Positions 6,351 to 12,424 of a stretch of 12,424 nt of DNA are shown in pieces. Made by a program: the position numbers and the translations under genes. This DNA is from Bacillota bacterium (GTDB taxonomy: Bacteria > Bacillota > UBA4882 > UBA8346). The DNA is taken from assembly GCA_023415375.1 (NCBI GenBank), contig JAEZKW010000102.1, forward strand, positions 1 to 12,424, read 5' to 3'. The number at the start of each line of letters is the position of its first letter. Within the stretch, counting starts at the first letter, position 1. The notes beneath the pieces were generated by a model, which was not told where the DNA came from, searched no databases, and worked only from the letters and a program-made list of their open reading frames with translations.

Positions 6351-7151
6351 TTATTGGAAAAGATAGTGTTCTAATCCATAGGTGAGTCCAGAGCGCTCAG
6401 GGACCATTTTAACCGCTAAAACCACTCCCGGCATAAAAGACTCCCTGCTCATAGAGTCGTGACGGATCGTTAAGGTTTGTCCCTCACCGCCAAAAATGAC
6501 CTCCTGATGGGCAATCAGTCCGGGTAAACGGACACTGTGAAGGTGAATGCCATTCATTTCCCCGCCACGAACCCCTTTGATTTTCTCTTCACCAATCGTA
6601 ACTGAAGCTTGCTTATCCCGTCCGGCCAAAATCATCTCCGCAGTTTTAATGGAAGTCCCGGATGGAGCATCGAGTTTCTGATCATGGTGCAATTCGATAA
6701 TTTCAACATGGGGAAAATACTTGGCTGCCTTAGCCGCAAACTGCATCATAAGTAATGCCCCGACTGCAAAATTTGGCGCCACCAAAGCATTAACTTTATA
6801 CTGACTGCATAGACTCCCAATTTCTTGGAGATTCTCGGGTGTCAGTCCGGTCGTACCGACAACCATATGAACCCCTGCCGCAAGCGTTTTCCGAATATTG
6901 TCCATTACCGTGGCCGGAGCTGTAAAATCGACGACCACTTGAGGCTTGCACGAATTGATTCCAGCCGAAAGTTCATCTTGAACAGTGATATTGATTGGTT
7001 CAAAACCGGCTAAAGCACCAATATCTTTACCAATATTCATCTTATCAACTGCACCGACCAGTTGGAGTTCAGAGTCTTTGAGAACCGCCTTACAAACCTC
7101 GCGGCCCATTCGACCAGAAGCACCGGAAACCAATACTTTAATTTTACTCAA
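6351..7151 (-). CDS. dapB: 4-hydroxy-tetrahydrodipicolinate reductase
   Basis: DapB reduces the DapA product with NAD(P)H to tetrahydrodipicolinate, committing it to meso-DAP and lysine rather than to DPA. With the chosen start it has 266 residues, the usual bacterial size. Visible are the Rossmann motif VLVSGASGRMGREV (6-19), VDFTAP (74-79), VVGTTGL (97-103) and the signature IIELHHDQKLDAPSGT (151-166), with catalytic His155/His156 and Lys159. I chose the TTG at 7151 because AAGGAG (7167-7162) lies 10 nt upstream and the family homology begins here. The frame is open back to an ATG at 7343, but that part crosses a terminator hairpin. The gene is headed by a lysine riboswitch leader and followed after 72 bp by dpaA. 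Confidence 0.95.
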   Translation of the reverse strand: MSKIKVLVSGASGRMGREVCKAVLKDSELQLVGAVDKMNIGKDIGALAGFEPINITVQDELSAGINSCKPQVVVDFTAPATVMDNIRKTLAAGVHMVVGTTGLTPENLQEIGSLCSQYKVNALVAPNFAVGALLMMQFAAKAAKYFPHVEIIELHHDQKLDAPSGTSIKTAEMILAGRDKQASVTIGEEKIKGVRGGEMNGIHLHSVRLPGLIAHQEVIFGGEGQTLTIRHDSMSRESFMPGVVLAVKMVPERSGLTYGLEHYLFQ

Positions 7152-7161
7152 GTACGATTCA

Positions 7162-7167
7162 CTCCTT
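7162..7167 (-). promoter_or_regulatory. Ribosome binding site deciding the dapB TTG start
   Basis: AAGGAG on the minus strand stands 10 nt before the TTG at 7151. Reading from the ATG at 7343 would put this SD and the leader terminator inside the protein. Confidence 0.7.
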
Positions 7168-7221
7168 AGAAAGCTAAATAATGATTCCTTTGATATGTAA
7201 AATCTCTTGTGTGCCGGATAT

Positions 7222-7245
7222 AAAAAAAAGTTGGCAGTCGCCAAC
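7222..7245 (-). terminator. Intrinsic terminator in the dapB leader
   Basis: On the minus strand GTTGGC (7245-7240), loop GACT, GCCAAC (7235-7230) and eight T residues (7229-7222) make a compact, textbook Rho-independent terminator. It lies about 70 nt before the dapB start, so read-through must be regulated for the operon to be expressed from the upstream promoter. Confidence 0.85.
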
Positions 7246-7273
7246 CTTGAATCCTTTAAGAATTCGTTTGGCG
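7239..7273 (-). promoter_or_regulatory. Antiterminator competing with the dapB leader terminator
   Basis: CGCCAA (7273-7268) can pair with TTGGCG (7244-7239), which contains the 5' arm of the terminator. The intervening RNA forms its own stem, GAATTC (7265-7260) with GGATTC (7254-7249), around a TTAAA loop. This two-helix structure and the terminator exclude each other. Just upstream, AGACAGC (7296-7290) and GCTATCT (7283-7277) make a further hairpin with one mismatch. Confidence 0.6.
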
Positions 7274-7387
7274 GCAAGATAGCTCTGTGGCTGTCTAAAA
7301 ATGCTTTAAAGAAAATAGAATATACAAAGAACGAATCATCCATATAATGAAGATGCCCTTGAATGTATATCTTTACTCTAAATCCTT

Positions 7388-7590
7388 TTTTAGAAAGCCC
7401 CCAGTACTGGGATTATTCATCAACAGTACCAGCCGGAAATTATGGGCCCGTATTCCATAGATCATTATAAATAACAATACTTTGAAAATACGACATTCCC
7501 GACTTCGGCGAAATAACCTTTGGCTCCGTTTCCTCGGCAGGCCCGGCCTCCTTGGAGCTACTTTTTTATTTCGCGCCTCTACTCTACCAC
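7388..7590 (-). ncRNA. Lysine riboswitch (L-box) aptamer upstream of dapB
   Basis: The minus-strand RNA has the L-box core in the right order. An AGAGGCGCGA-type 5' core starts at about 7580. AGTAG follows at 7562, with an internal helix and a GAAACGGAG segment. Then come TTTCGCCGAAG (to 7503), a GGCTGG segment at about 7434, and a closing GGGGGCTTTCTA ending at 7391. P1 pairs TAGAGTAG (7586-7579) with CTTTCTA (7397-7391) around one bulge. P2 pairs 7577-7566 with 7516-7507. P4 pairs 7502-7495 with 7440-7433. P5 pairs 7428-7424 with 7409-7405. The position before dapB fits lysine feedback. The class call is from remembered consensus, but helices and conserved blocks agree. Confidence 0.85.
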
Positions 7591-7596
7591 AAATAT

Positions 7597-7621
7597 AAAA
7601 AAAAGAAGTCGTTAAACTTCT
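7597..7621 (-). terminator. Small hairpin plus T8 between the promoter and the riboswitch
   Basis: On the minus strand GAAGT (7620-7616), loop TTAACG, ACTTC (7609-7605) and eight T residues (7604-7597) form a minimal terminator; an A-T pair extends the stem to 6 bp. It can end transcripts from the ymxH gene 100 bp upstream. The predicted riboswitch transcript would also begin almost exactly at its first base. Confidence 0.5.
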
Positions 7622-7626
7622 AACTA

Positions 7627-7656
7627 ATTTTAACTATAAAATATGATAACTGTCAA
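7627..7656 (-). promoter_or_regulatory. Sigma-A promoter for the riboswitch-dapB transcript
   Basis: On the minus strand a perfect -35 TTGACA (7656-7651) and a -10 TAAAAT (7632-7627) are separated by 18 bp, with AT-rich DNA around them. The predicted start is near 7620, about 35 nt before the aptamer P1 helix. The 571-bp gap 7152-7722 thus holds this promoter, the aptamer and the terminator/antiterminator, and no gene. Confidence 0.7.
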
Positions 7657-7722
7657 GTTTATTTTATTTCTGGCCTTTGGCAGTATCAACTTGAACAGAT
7701 GGGCGATAATGTTGAGATTATC

Positions 7723-7971
7723 TTACGATGAAGGCCCCAGCCCAGTTGTTCTGGAAACAAGAATTAATTCTTCACTGATTTTTTGAATATCGTTCCAGGG
7801 AATGGTGTGAATCTCTTTTTCCAGACCGGCCCAACCTTGTTTTATCATTATTAAGGCTTCGACTTGACCTGTCTGTGTATTCACCAATAGTTCACTTTTT
7901 TGAATGACACCTAAACGATCACCGGTTTTGACGTCAATCACTTCTTTGCCTACCAGCTCACTTAGACGCAT
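7723..7971 (-). CDS. ymxH: PRC-barrel domain protein, YlmC/YmxH sporulation family
   Basis: This is an 82-residue protein made almost entirely of one PRC-barrel fold. The YlmC/YmxH signature is clear: MRLSELVGKEVIDVKTGDRL at the N-terminus, GVIQKSELLVN (21-31), TGQVEAL (34-40) and IPWNDIQKISEELILV (57-72). The molecular function is unknown; members are common in spore formers. In B. subtilis ymxH sits just before spoVFA, so its place here, one transcription unit upstream of dapB-dpaA-dpaB, is conserved context. The ATG at 7971 is preceded by GGAGGA 4 nt away. A longer frame from 8043 overlaps the previous gene and lacks the family N-terminus. There is no signal peptide or membrane segment. 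Confidence 0.88.
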   Translation of the reverse strand: MRLSELVGKEVIDVKTGDRLGVIQKSELLVNTQTGQVEALIMIKQGWAGLEKEIHTIPWNDIQKISEELILVSRTTGLGPSS

Positions 7972-7975
7972 CGCT

Positions 7976-7981
7976 TCCTCC
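7976..7981 (-). promoter_or_regulatory. Ribosome binding site deciding the ymxH start
   Basis: GGAGGA on the minus strand lies 4 nt before the ATG at 7971, which also matches the start of the family signature MRLSEL. Confidence 0.8.
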
Positions 7982-8023
7982 AGCTTTTTAATACTAAAAA
8001 GTATGCTAAATGCATCTGAATAA

Positions 8024-8422
8024 TTAATGTTTTTCAAATTCACCGGTTTTTTCTCCGCACTTGCTGCAATATATTGCGCCAGAGGGTAGTTCCGAGTCGC
8101 AAGTTGTACAAAAAGACTTACCGAGTGCCACCTTCGCCCGTAGATGTAGCTCTTTTAAATCTCCTTCTTTTTCATGAATTTGGCTGATAAGTAAAGCGAT
8201 TAACTCACATTTATTCCGGATTTTCTCTTCATTAAAGCCATTTTGCAAATACATTTGATAAACCAATTCACCCAAAACCGAAAAAGCACATTCTCTTTGA
8301 TTACGAAGGACGCTGAGTTGATTTTTAATCTTAGCGACCTCCATCATTTCTTTCGATTTAACCGATACGACCGTAACTCCTTTATCAATTCCTTGTTTTA
8401 CCCTATCAAATAGATCAACCAT
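8024..8422 (-). CDS. Coiled-coil protein with C-terminal zinc ribbon (unknown function)
   Basis: This protein of 132 residues is not one I can name. Residues 1-100 are charged and almost certainly helical (for example SKEMMEVAKIKNQLSVLRNQRE at 23-44 in part, and a second helix near 75-98), which suggests a coiled coil or helical hairpin. The C-terminus has Cys105, Cys108, Cys119 and Cys122 in a CxxC-10-CxxC pattern (FCTTCDS and IYCSKCG), a typical zinc ribbon. No membrane segment or signal peptide is seen. The ATG at 8422 has AGGAGG about 6 nt upstream. It lies 52 bp before ymxH and is likely cotranscribed with it, so a sporulation link is possible but unproven. Similar zinc-ribbon proteins are often annotated only by domain. 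Confidence 0.85.
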   Translation of the reverse strand: MVDLFDRVKQGIDKGVTVVSVKSKEMMEVAKIKNQLSVLRNQRECAFSVLGELVYQMYLQNGFNEEKIRNKCELIALLISQIHEKEGDLKELHLRAKVALGKSFCTTCDSELPSGAIYCSKCGEKTGEFEKH

Positions 8423-8451
8423 TGACTGCCTCCTAGCTTGGTTTCATCAAT

Positions 8452-8481
8452 ATTATCTGCTCATTTAACAAGGGTATACAA
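8452..8481 (-). promoter_or_regulatory. Weak promoter candidate for the zinc-ribbon/ymxH unit
   Basis: On the minus strand a -35-like TTGTAT (8481-8476) and a -10-like GATAAT (8457-8452) are 18 bp apart, within the 72-bp gap after lhr. The -35 matches only half of the consensus, so the genes might instead be read through from lhr. Confidence 0.3.
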
Positions 8482-8494
8482 AAAATGCACATTC

Positions 8495-11400
8495 TTATGT
8501 ACGATCAGAAGGCCAAAGGGTCATCTCGTGAATGCCCTTTTCAAACCCAAGTCTTGTTAATATTTCAGTTATTCCCGATTCCATTATAGGTTGTCCATTC
8601 CAATGGGTGACGATGATTTTTTGATCCCGGTAGACCCTATATAAAATAACCAACAATACCTTGAGAGATTTTTCCAGACTATCTTCATCCCGCTCACACC
8701 CGCTTTTTTCAAAAGACTGCAGTCTCAATTTTTTACCGGCAGCTGCAAGTACCGGTTTCCCGGCATGAAAAACAACAAAATCAAGACTACCGGAGAGATT
8801 TAATAACTCTACTGAAGTCCAATCATTCATATACGCAAGGTAATTAGCGGGATCATTCCATTGTAAGGCATAAAACTCCGGCAAATCTCGATCCGGTGGT
8901 AAGCGTAGTTGCTCAATTGCTGAGGGCAAAGCAAATTGAATGCCGCTTAAATGATTACAGAAAAAACCTCTTCGTATTTTCCCAATCTGTTCCAACAAAT
9001 CATAATAAGAATATTTTTCTCCCCAGGAAACGGATTCTCGCTGAACTATTTCCCGACAGATAATGCCATAGCGGTCTATCAAAGTCAAAGCCTGTGTACT
9101 TTGATTGATGGTTCCAGGGACTGGTAAAAGAGACCACCGCCCCATTTGGGCAAGGACTGATAACGATAGAACCCCTCTTGCACCGACCCGGTCGTGAGGA
9201 CGGCTTTGTAGTAAATGACGGATCGGACCCAAAGTATCGTTGGTGATGATCCCCCCTGCTATTAATTCTTCCAGCGTTTGCCATGCATGAACCGTCGACA
9301 TTTTTGTTTGCTGCAAAATCTGGGGTAATGATAAAGCGCCATGAGTCCGCAGCAATTGACGCATAGCTTCTGCATTGTCACTAAAGGTTCTAGTGGCTGG
9401 GTCTCCTGTGATTGGTTCCGTCTGAAAAGTTTCTTCCACAATACTCTGGTTTTCATTTTCAATTGCCTTTTCAAAACAGAGTTGCAACTGATGTTCATAA
9501 CTCGCGCGCGCGCGCCGGGCCCGCCAAAAAAATTGTCCGCTGGCAATCAATTGATCCAAAAGTGCAGGACTAAAATTTTGAATCCTGCTGGGTAAAATGC
9601 TACTTTCCCACACACCCGCCGGCAGCCATAACCCCGATAATTGTTCCAAGGTGGTAATTAAACCATCAAGTCCATTCCTTATACTGCCAATTCCCTGCCA
9701 TCTTGCTAAAAAGGCTCCATATTCCAATGGACCGCGTGCTTCAACTTCCTTGCGGGCCCGTGCCAGGCTGCGACGGTGGATTCCTTCTAAAATCCCTACA
9801 TCGCACCATTCTTCACCACTGCCTCCTGGGATAAACTCACCTGATTCCACCGAATTTTCAGCTGCCATGACCGCTAATTCCGCTGCTACTTCCTGTTCGG
9901 AGTAACCGTAACGGTGTATGATGTCCGATATTTGAAAGGGACCATGAGTCCTGACATATCGTTGAATGATACGACTGCGGGCCTCGGCTTCGGTAGTGGA
10001 TTCTTCGGTAAAAGAACCTAACTGGGCTTTTATTTTTCTGATGGTTTCCGCTGAACTTTCCGGCGAAATCCCCGGTAAACCTTGCAAGTAATAGGGAGCT
10101 TCCCAAAGAGCAACCATTAGCCCTATTGCTTGCCCTTCCGAAATACAAACTATTTTTCCAAGTCTGACCAACTCTTGGAGATGGTTTTCAACCTGCTGTG
10201 CCTGACTAGAAAACTGCTCCGGAATCTCGTCGAGGTAAATATCACCGACTTTTTCAAGCCAAGCTTCAACGGAATCAACATTGAAGTCGGTGCCGAAAAA
10301 GCTAAGCCCTCTAACTTTAGCGGTAACGTTTTTTAGAATCTCAGCATCAATGACATTCCGAAGTCCTTGTTTACCGAGTATAACTTTCAGTGTTTCCCGA
10401 CCTAAGCCAAACATTTGTAATCGTTGTTCACCTTGAGGTGCTTCTCCTTCATACATGAAATTACCGATAAAATTAAATAAATGACCTCCCGCAAACGGCG
10501 AAGGCGTTTTATGTTGATAACGGTGCACTTTGATTTGACCCTGACACAGCCCTTGTAAAACTTCAGAAAGTCCTGATAAATCAAAATAGTCCTGTAAAAT
10601 GGCACGGTACGTTTCAATCACCAAGGGGAAATCATTGTATTTGGCAACCATGTGCAACAAATTTCCCGCCTTGAGCCGGGATAACCAAAAGGGATTCCTT
10701 TTCCTCCCAAAACCAAAGCGCGGCATCATTAAAGATAGTTGAGCCGTCTGCCTGAAGGTAATCCCGAAAAGAGCCGAACCCGAAACAAGTTCGGCCAATT
10801 TCTGCTCTAAATTGAAACTACCAAGCGCATGCCAAGGTATTTCCGGGGGCTCCTCACTTCCTTGTAAATGAAACATGATGCCATCATCCGTTGGAATCGC
10901 CTCAACCTTTATCTGTAAATCTTTTTCCCAGAGGTCTTTGATAATGAGGCTAAGCGCCAGATGCAGCCTCATCCCGAAGGGAGAATGAAGCAATACTCGC
11001 CACTCGCCTATCTCATCGGGAAATTGTTCGACGACTAAACGCTTATCCGTATGTAGATGTTGAAGTGATTGCTTTTGAGCTTCTATATATTGGCAAAGAT
11101 TCTTGGAAATTTCGGGAGAAAGACCGCAGTCTGATTCCAACCAACCCTCTAGATCGCCCACGATCAAATGATTTTCAATTTCGCCTAAAAAAGCTCCGAT
11201 TTTCTTTCCAAGTTCATAAGAACGCCCTCCGGGATCGGCTTTCCAAAAGGGTACAATGGCTTCACCGCCTTTTTTGGAAGGACTGACGATCACCCGGTCC
11301 TGCCGAAGCTCTTCGATTTTCCACACCGAGGTTCCCAGCACAAACCGTTCATTTAAACGCCGTTCGTATACAAATTCCTCATCGAGCTCACCAAGGCGCA

Positions 11401-12424
11401 GATTCGAACCTTGCAGATATACTCCATAATAACCACGGTCCGGGATCGTCCCGCCGCTGGAAAACGCCAAGCGTTTCCCATAAGAATTAGGCTTGATGAT
11501 TCCAAGTTTCCTGTCCCAAAACAACCGGGGGCGTAAATCCGCAAACTCTTTGGTTTCAAAATTTCCCGCCAGCATGGCTAAAACGTTCTCAAAGACTTGA
11601 TCCGATAAAGTATTAAAATTGTAAGACCCTCGAATAACTTGAAAAGCCTCCTCGGCAGTCCATTCTCCCTCGGTTGTCATCGCAACAAGCTGTTGCGCAA
11701 GTACATCCAAACAATTAAAAATGGCCTTCACCGATTCAACCCGGCCGGCTTTCATTTCCCGGAATATGGCCGCAGTTTCCAAGAGGTCTGCTCTAGTCTT
11801 GGGAATCATCCTGCCCTTGCTGGGCATGCCAACGATATGGCCGGCCCGTCCTACTCTTTGCAACCCCCGGGCTACTTCTTTGGGGGATTCGATCTGAATG
11901 ACCAAATCAATATGCCCGATATCGATACCTAATTCCAGTGACGAAGTCGCTACAATACAGGGAATTTCTCCTTGTTTGAGCATCTTCTCGGCCTCTAAAC
12001 GCACCTCTTTGGAGACACTGCCATGATGTGTCCTGGCCAGCTGAACCCCGGCCAGTTCATTAATATTCGCAGTCATCCGTTCCGCCAGACGCCGGTTATT
12101 TACAAAAACCAAGGTGGTCCGGTGCTTACGGACCAGATCCAAAACCTGCCGATAGATAGGAGGCCAGATTGATTTTTCTGGGAGTTCACGCAGGTCACTC
12201 ACTGGCAAAAGGATCTGTAAATCCAAAGTTTTTCTTTGACCGGTATCGACGATTTCAACCGGTCGGGTTTCCCAAAGCCCGCTATGGGGATTAAGTTCTT
12301 TACCTGCCAAAAATGCGGCAGCTTGATCGAGAGGTTGCATTGTCGCTGAGAGGCCGATACGTTGAAAAGTGCGGTCTGTTCCTAATAAATGCTGCAATCT
12401 TTCCAAAGATAATGCCAAATGGGC
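8495..12424 (-). CDS. lhr: Lhr-family superfamily 2 ATP-dependent helicase (partial, N-terminus outside window)
   Basis: 1309 residues are visible; the frame enters from the right edge just after the expected Walker A and DExH motifs. Lhr is a 3'-5' DNA/RNA-DNA helicase linked to DNA repair. The N-terminal part shows RIGLSATM (motif III, about 22-29), TTLVFVNNRRLAERM (motif IV region, about 103-117), VATSSLELGIDIG and QRVGRAGH (motifs V and VI, about 159-196). Next come winged-helix and DEAD/H-associated domains (HSPFGMRLHLALSL, RFGFGRKRNPFW, SPFAGGHLFNFIGNFMYEGEAPQGEQ in part). A long Lhr-type C-terminal region follows, with winged-helix modules such as YVRTHGPFQISDIIHRYGYS and RWSLLPV. With about 180-200 residues missing the full size is near 1,500, like full-length Lhr rather than Lhr-core. 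The frame is intact. It has no metabolic link to its neighbours. Confidence 0.93.
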   Translation of the reverse strand, partial: AHLALSLERLQHLLGTDRTFQRIGLSATMQPLDQAAAFLAGKELNPHSGLWETRPVEIVDTGQRKTLDLQILLPVSDLRELPEKSIWPPIYRQVLDLVRKHRTTLVFVNNRRLAERMTANINELAGVQLARTHHGSVSKEVRLEAEKMLKQGEIPCIVATSSLELGIDIGHIDLVIQIESPKEVARGLQRVGRAGHIVGMPSKGRMIPKTRADLLETAAIFREMKAGRVESVKAIFNCLDVLAQQLVAMTTEGEWTAEEAFQVIRGSYNFNTLSDQVFENVLAMLAGNFETKEFADLRPRLFWDRKLGIIKPNSYGKRLAFSSGGTIPDRGYYGVYLQGSNLRLGELDEEFVYERRLNERFVLGTSVWKIEELRQDRVIVSPSKKGGEAIVPFWKADPGGRSYELGKKIGAFLGEIENHLIVGDLEGWLESDCGLSPEISKNLCQYIEAQKQSLQHLHTDKRLVVEQFPDEIGEWRVLLHSPFGMRLHLALSLIIKDLWEKDLQIKVEAIPTDDGIMFHLQGSEEPPEIPWHALGSFNLEQKLAELVSGSALFGITFRQTAQLSLMMPRFGFGRKRNPFWLSRLKAGNLLHMVAKYNDFPLVIETYRAILQDYFDLSGLSEVLQGLCQGQIKVHRYQHKTPSPFAGGHLFNFIGNFMYEGEAPQGEQRLQMFGLGRETLKVILGKQGLRNVIDAEILKNVTAKVRGLSFFGTDFNVDSVEAWLEKVGDIYLDEIPEQFSSQAQQVENHLQELVRLGKIVCISEGQAIGLMVALWEAPYYLQGLPGISPESSAETIRKIKAQLGSFTEESTTEAEARSRIIQRYVRTHGPFQISDIIHRYGYSEQEVAAELAVMAAENSVESGEFIPGGSGEEWCDVGILEGIHRRSLARARKEVEARGPLEYGAFLARWQGIGSIRNGLDGLITTLEQLSGLWLPAGVWESSILPSRIQNFSPALLDQLIASGQFFWRARRARASYEHQLQLCFEKAIENENQSIVEETFQTEPITGDPATRTFSDNAEAMRQLLRTHGALSLPQILQQTKMSTVHAWQTLEELIAGGIITNDTLGPIRHLLQSRPHDRVGARGVLSLSVLAQMGRWSLLPVPGTINQSTQALTLIDRYGIICREIVQRESVSWGEKYSYYDLLEQIGKIRRGFFCNHLSGIQFALPSAIEQLRLPPDRDLPEFYALQWNDPANYLAYMNDWTSVELLNLSGSLDFVVFHAGKPVLAAAGKKLRLQSFEKSGCERDEDSLEKSLKVLLVILYRVYRDQKIIVTHWNGQPIMESGITEILTRLGFEKGIHEMTLWPSDRT

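Noticed and set aside
7152..7343. T-box or S-box leader before dapB
   Set aside because: No GGTGGNACCGCG T-box motif or SAM-riboswitch core was found; the conserved blocks fit a lysine aptamer instead.
7365..7377. TAAAGATATACA shared between the dapB and wbpA leaders as a common operator
   Set aside because: Matches of 12 bases are expected several times by chance in 12 kb of AT-rich DNA, and only the wbpA copy is part of a perfect palindrome.
7972..8043. Longer ymxH frame beginning at 8043
   Set aside because: It overlaps the zinc-ribbon gene, lacks the family N-terminus, and the ATG at 7971 has a strong SD and matches MRLSEL.
9262..10148. Overlapping frames of about 95-100 codons on both strands inside lhr
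   Set aside because: They lie inside a continuous 1309-codon gene with clear Lhr homology, and their products show no recognisable motifs.
1..12424. tRNA, rRNA, CRISPR array, transposase or phage genes
   Set aside because: No repeat-spacer arrays, transposase motifs or structural RNA genes other than the riboswitch were seen on either strand.

Overview
The window (about 40-45% GC by eye) looks like a chromosomal segment from an endospore-forming member of the Bacillota (Firmicutes). The main evidence is a dipicolinate synthase pair (dpaA-dpaB, also called spoVFA-spoVFB) next to a ymxH-type PRC-barrel gene. Beside them are a DapG-type aspartokinase, dapA and dapB. This closely resembles the Bacillus subtilis ymxH-spoVFA-spoVFB-asd-dapG-dapA neighbourhood. 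SD sequences are strong, and TTG and GTG starts are used. No confident gene lies on the + strand; everything is read on the minus strand, so transcription runs from high to low coordinates.

Layout in transcription order: (1) 12424-8495, a large Lhr-family helicase whose N-terminus lies outside the window. (2) 8422-8024, a small coiled-coil protein with a C-terminal zinc ribbon, then 7971-7723, a ymxH-like PRC-barrel protein. (3) 7656-7152, a long non-coding leader. It holds a good sigma-A-type promoter, a recognisable lysine riboswitch (L-box) and, about 145 nt further on, a separate terminator with a competing antiterminator. (4) 7151-6351 dapB, 6278-5373 dpaA, 5383-4799 dpaB. (5) A 236-bp gap with a terminator-like hairpin and AT-rich degenerate repeats, then dapG (4562-3345) and dapA (3333-2452). 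(6) A 332-bp gap with a promoter and a palindromic leader. It is followed by a nucleotide-sugar dehydrogenase (2119-779) and the start of a WbpB/WlbA-like Gfo/Idh/MocA oxidoreductase (671-1, cut by the window edge), which begin a surface-polysaccharide locus.

How the genes work together: DapG makes aspartyl phosphate. Aspartate-semialdehyde dehydrogenase (asd, not present here) makes the semialdehyde. DapA condenses this with pyruvate to 4-hydroxy-tetrahydrodipicolinate. DapB reduces that intermediate towards meso-DAP and lysine, whereas DpaA/DpaB oxidise it to dipicolinic acid for the spore core. The cluster therefore sits at the branch point between cell wall/lysine and spore DPA. The lysine riboswitch makes sense for dapB but is awkward for the sporulation genes behind it. 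Candidate internal signals before dpaA and before dapG may separate these uses. The wbpA/wbpB pair would turn UDP-GlcNAc into UDP-GlcNAcA and then its 3-keto form, towards 2,3-diacetamido uronic acid sugars.

I did not find a clear new system. The most unusual part is the 500-nt leader of dapB, where a lysine aptamer, a 5'-end mini-terminator and a distant terminator/antiterminator pair are stacked.
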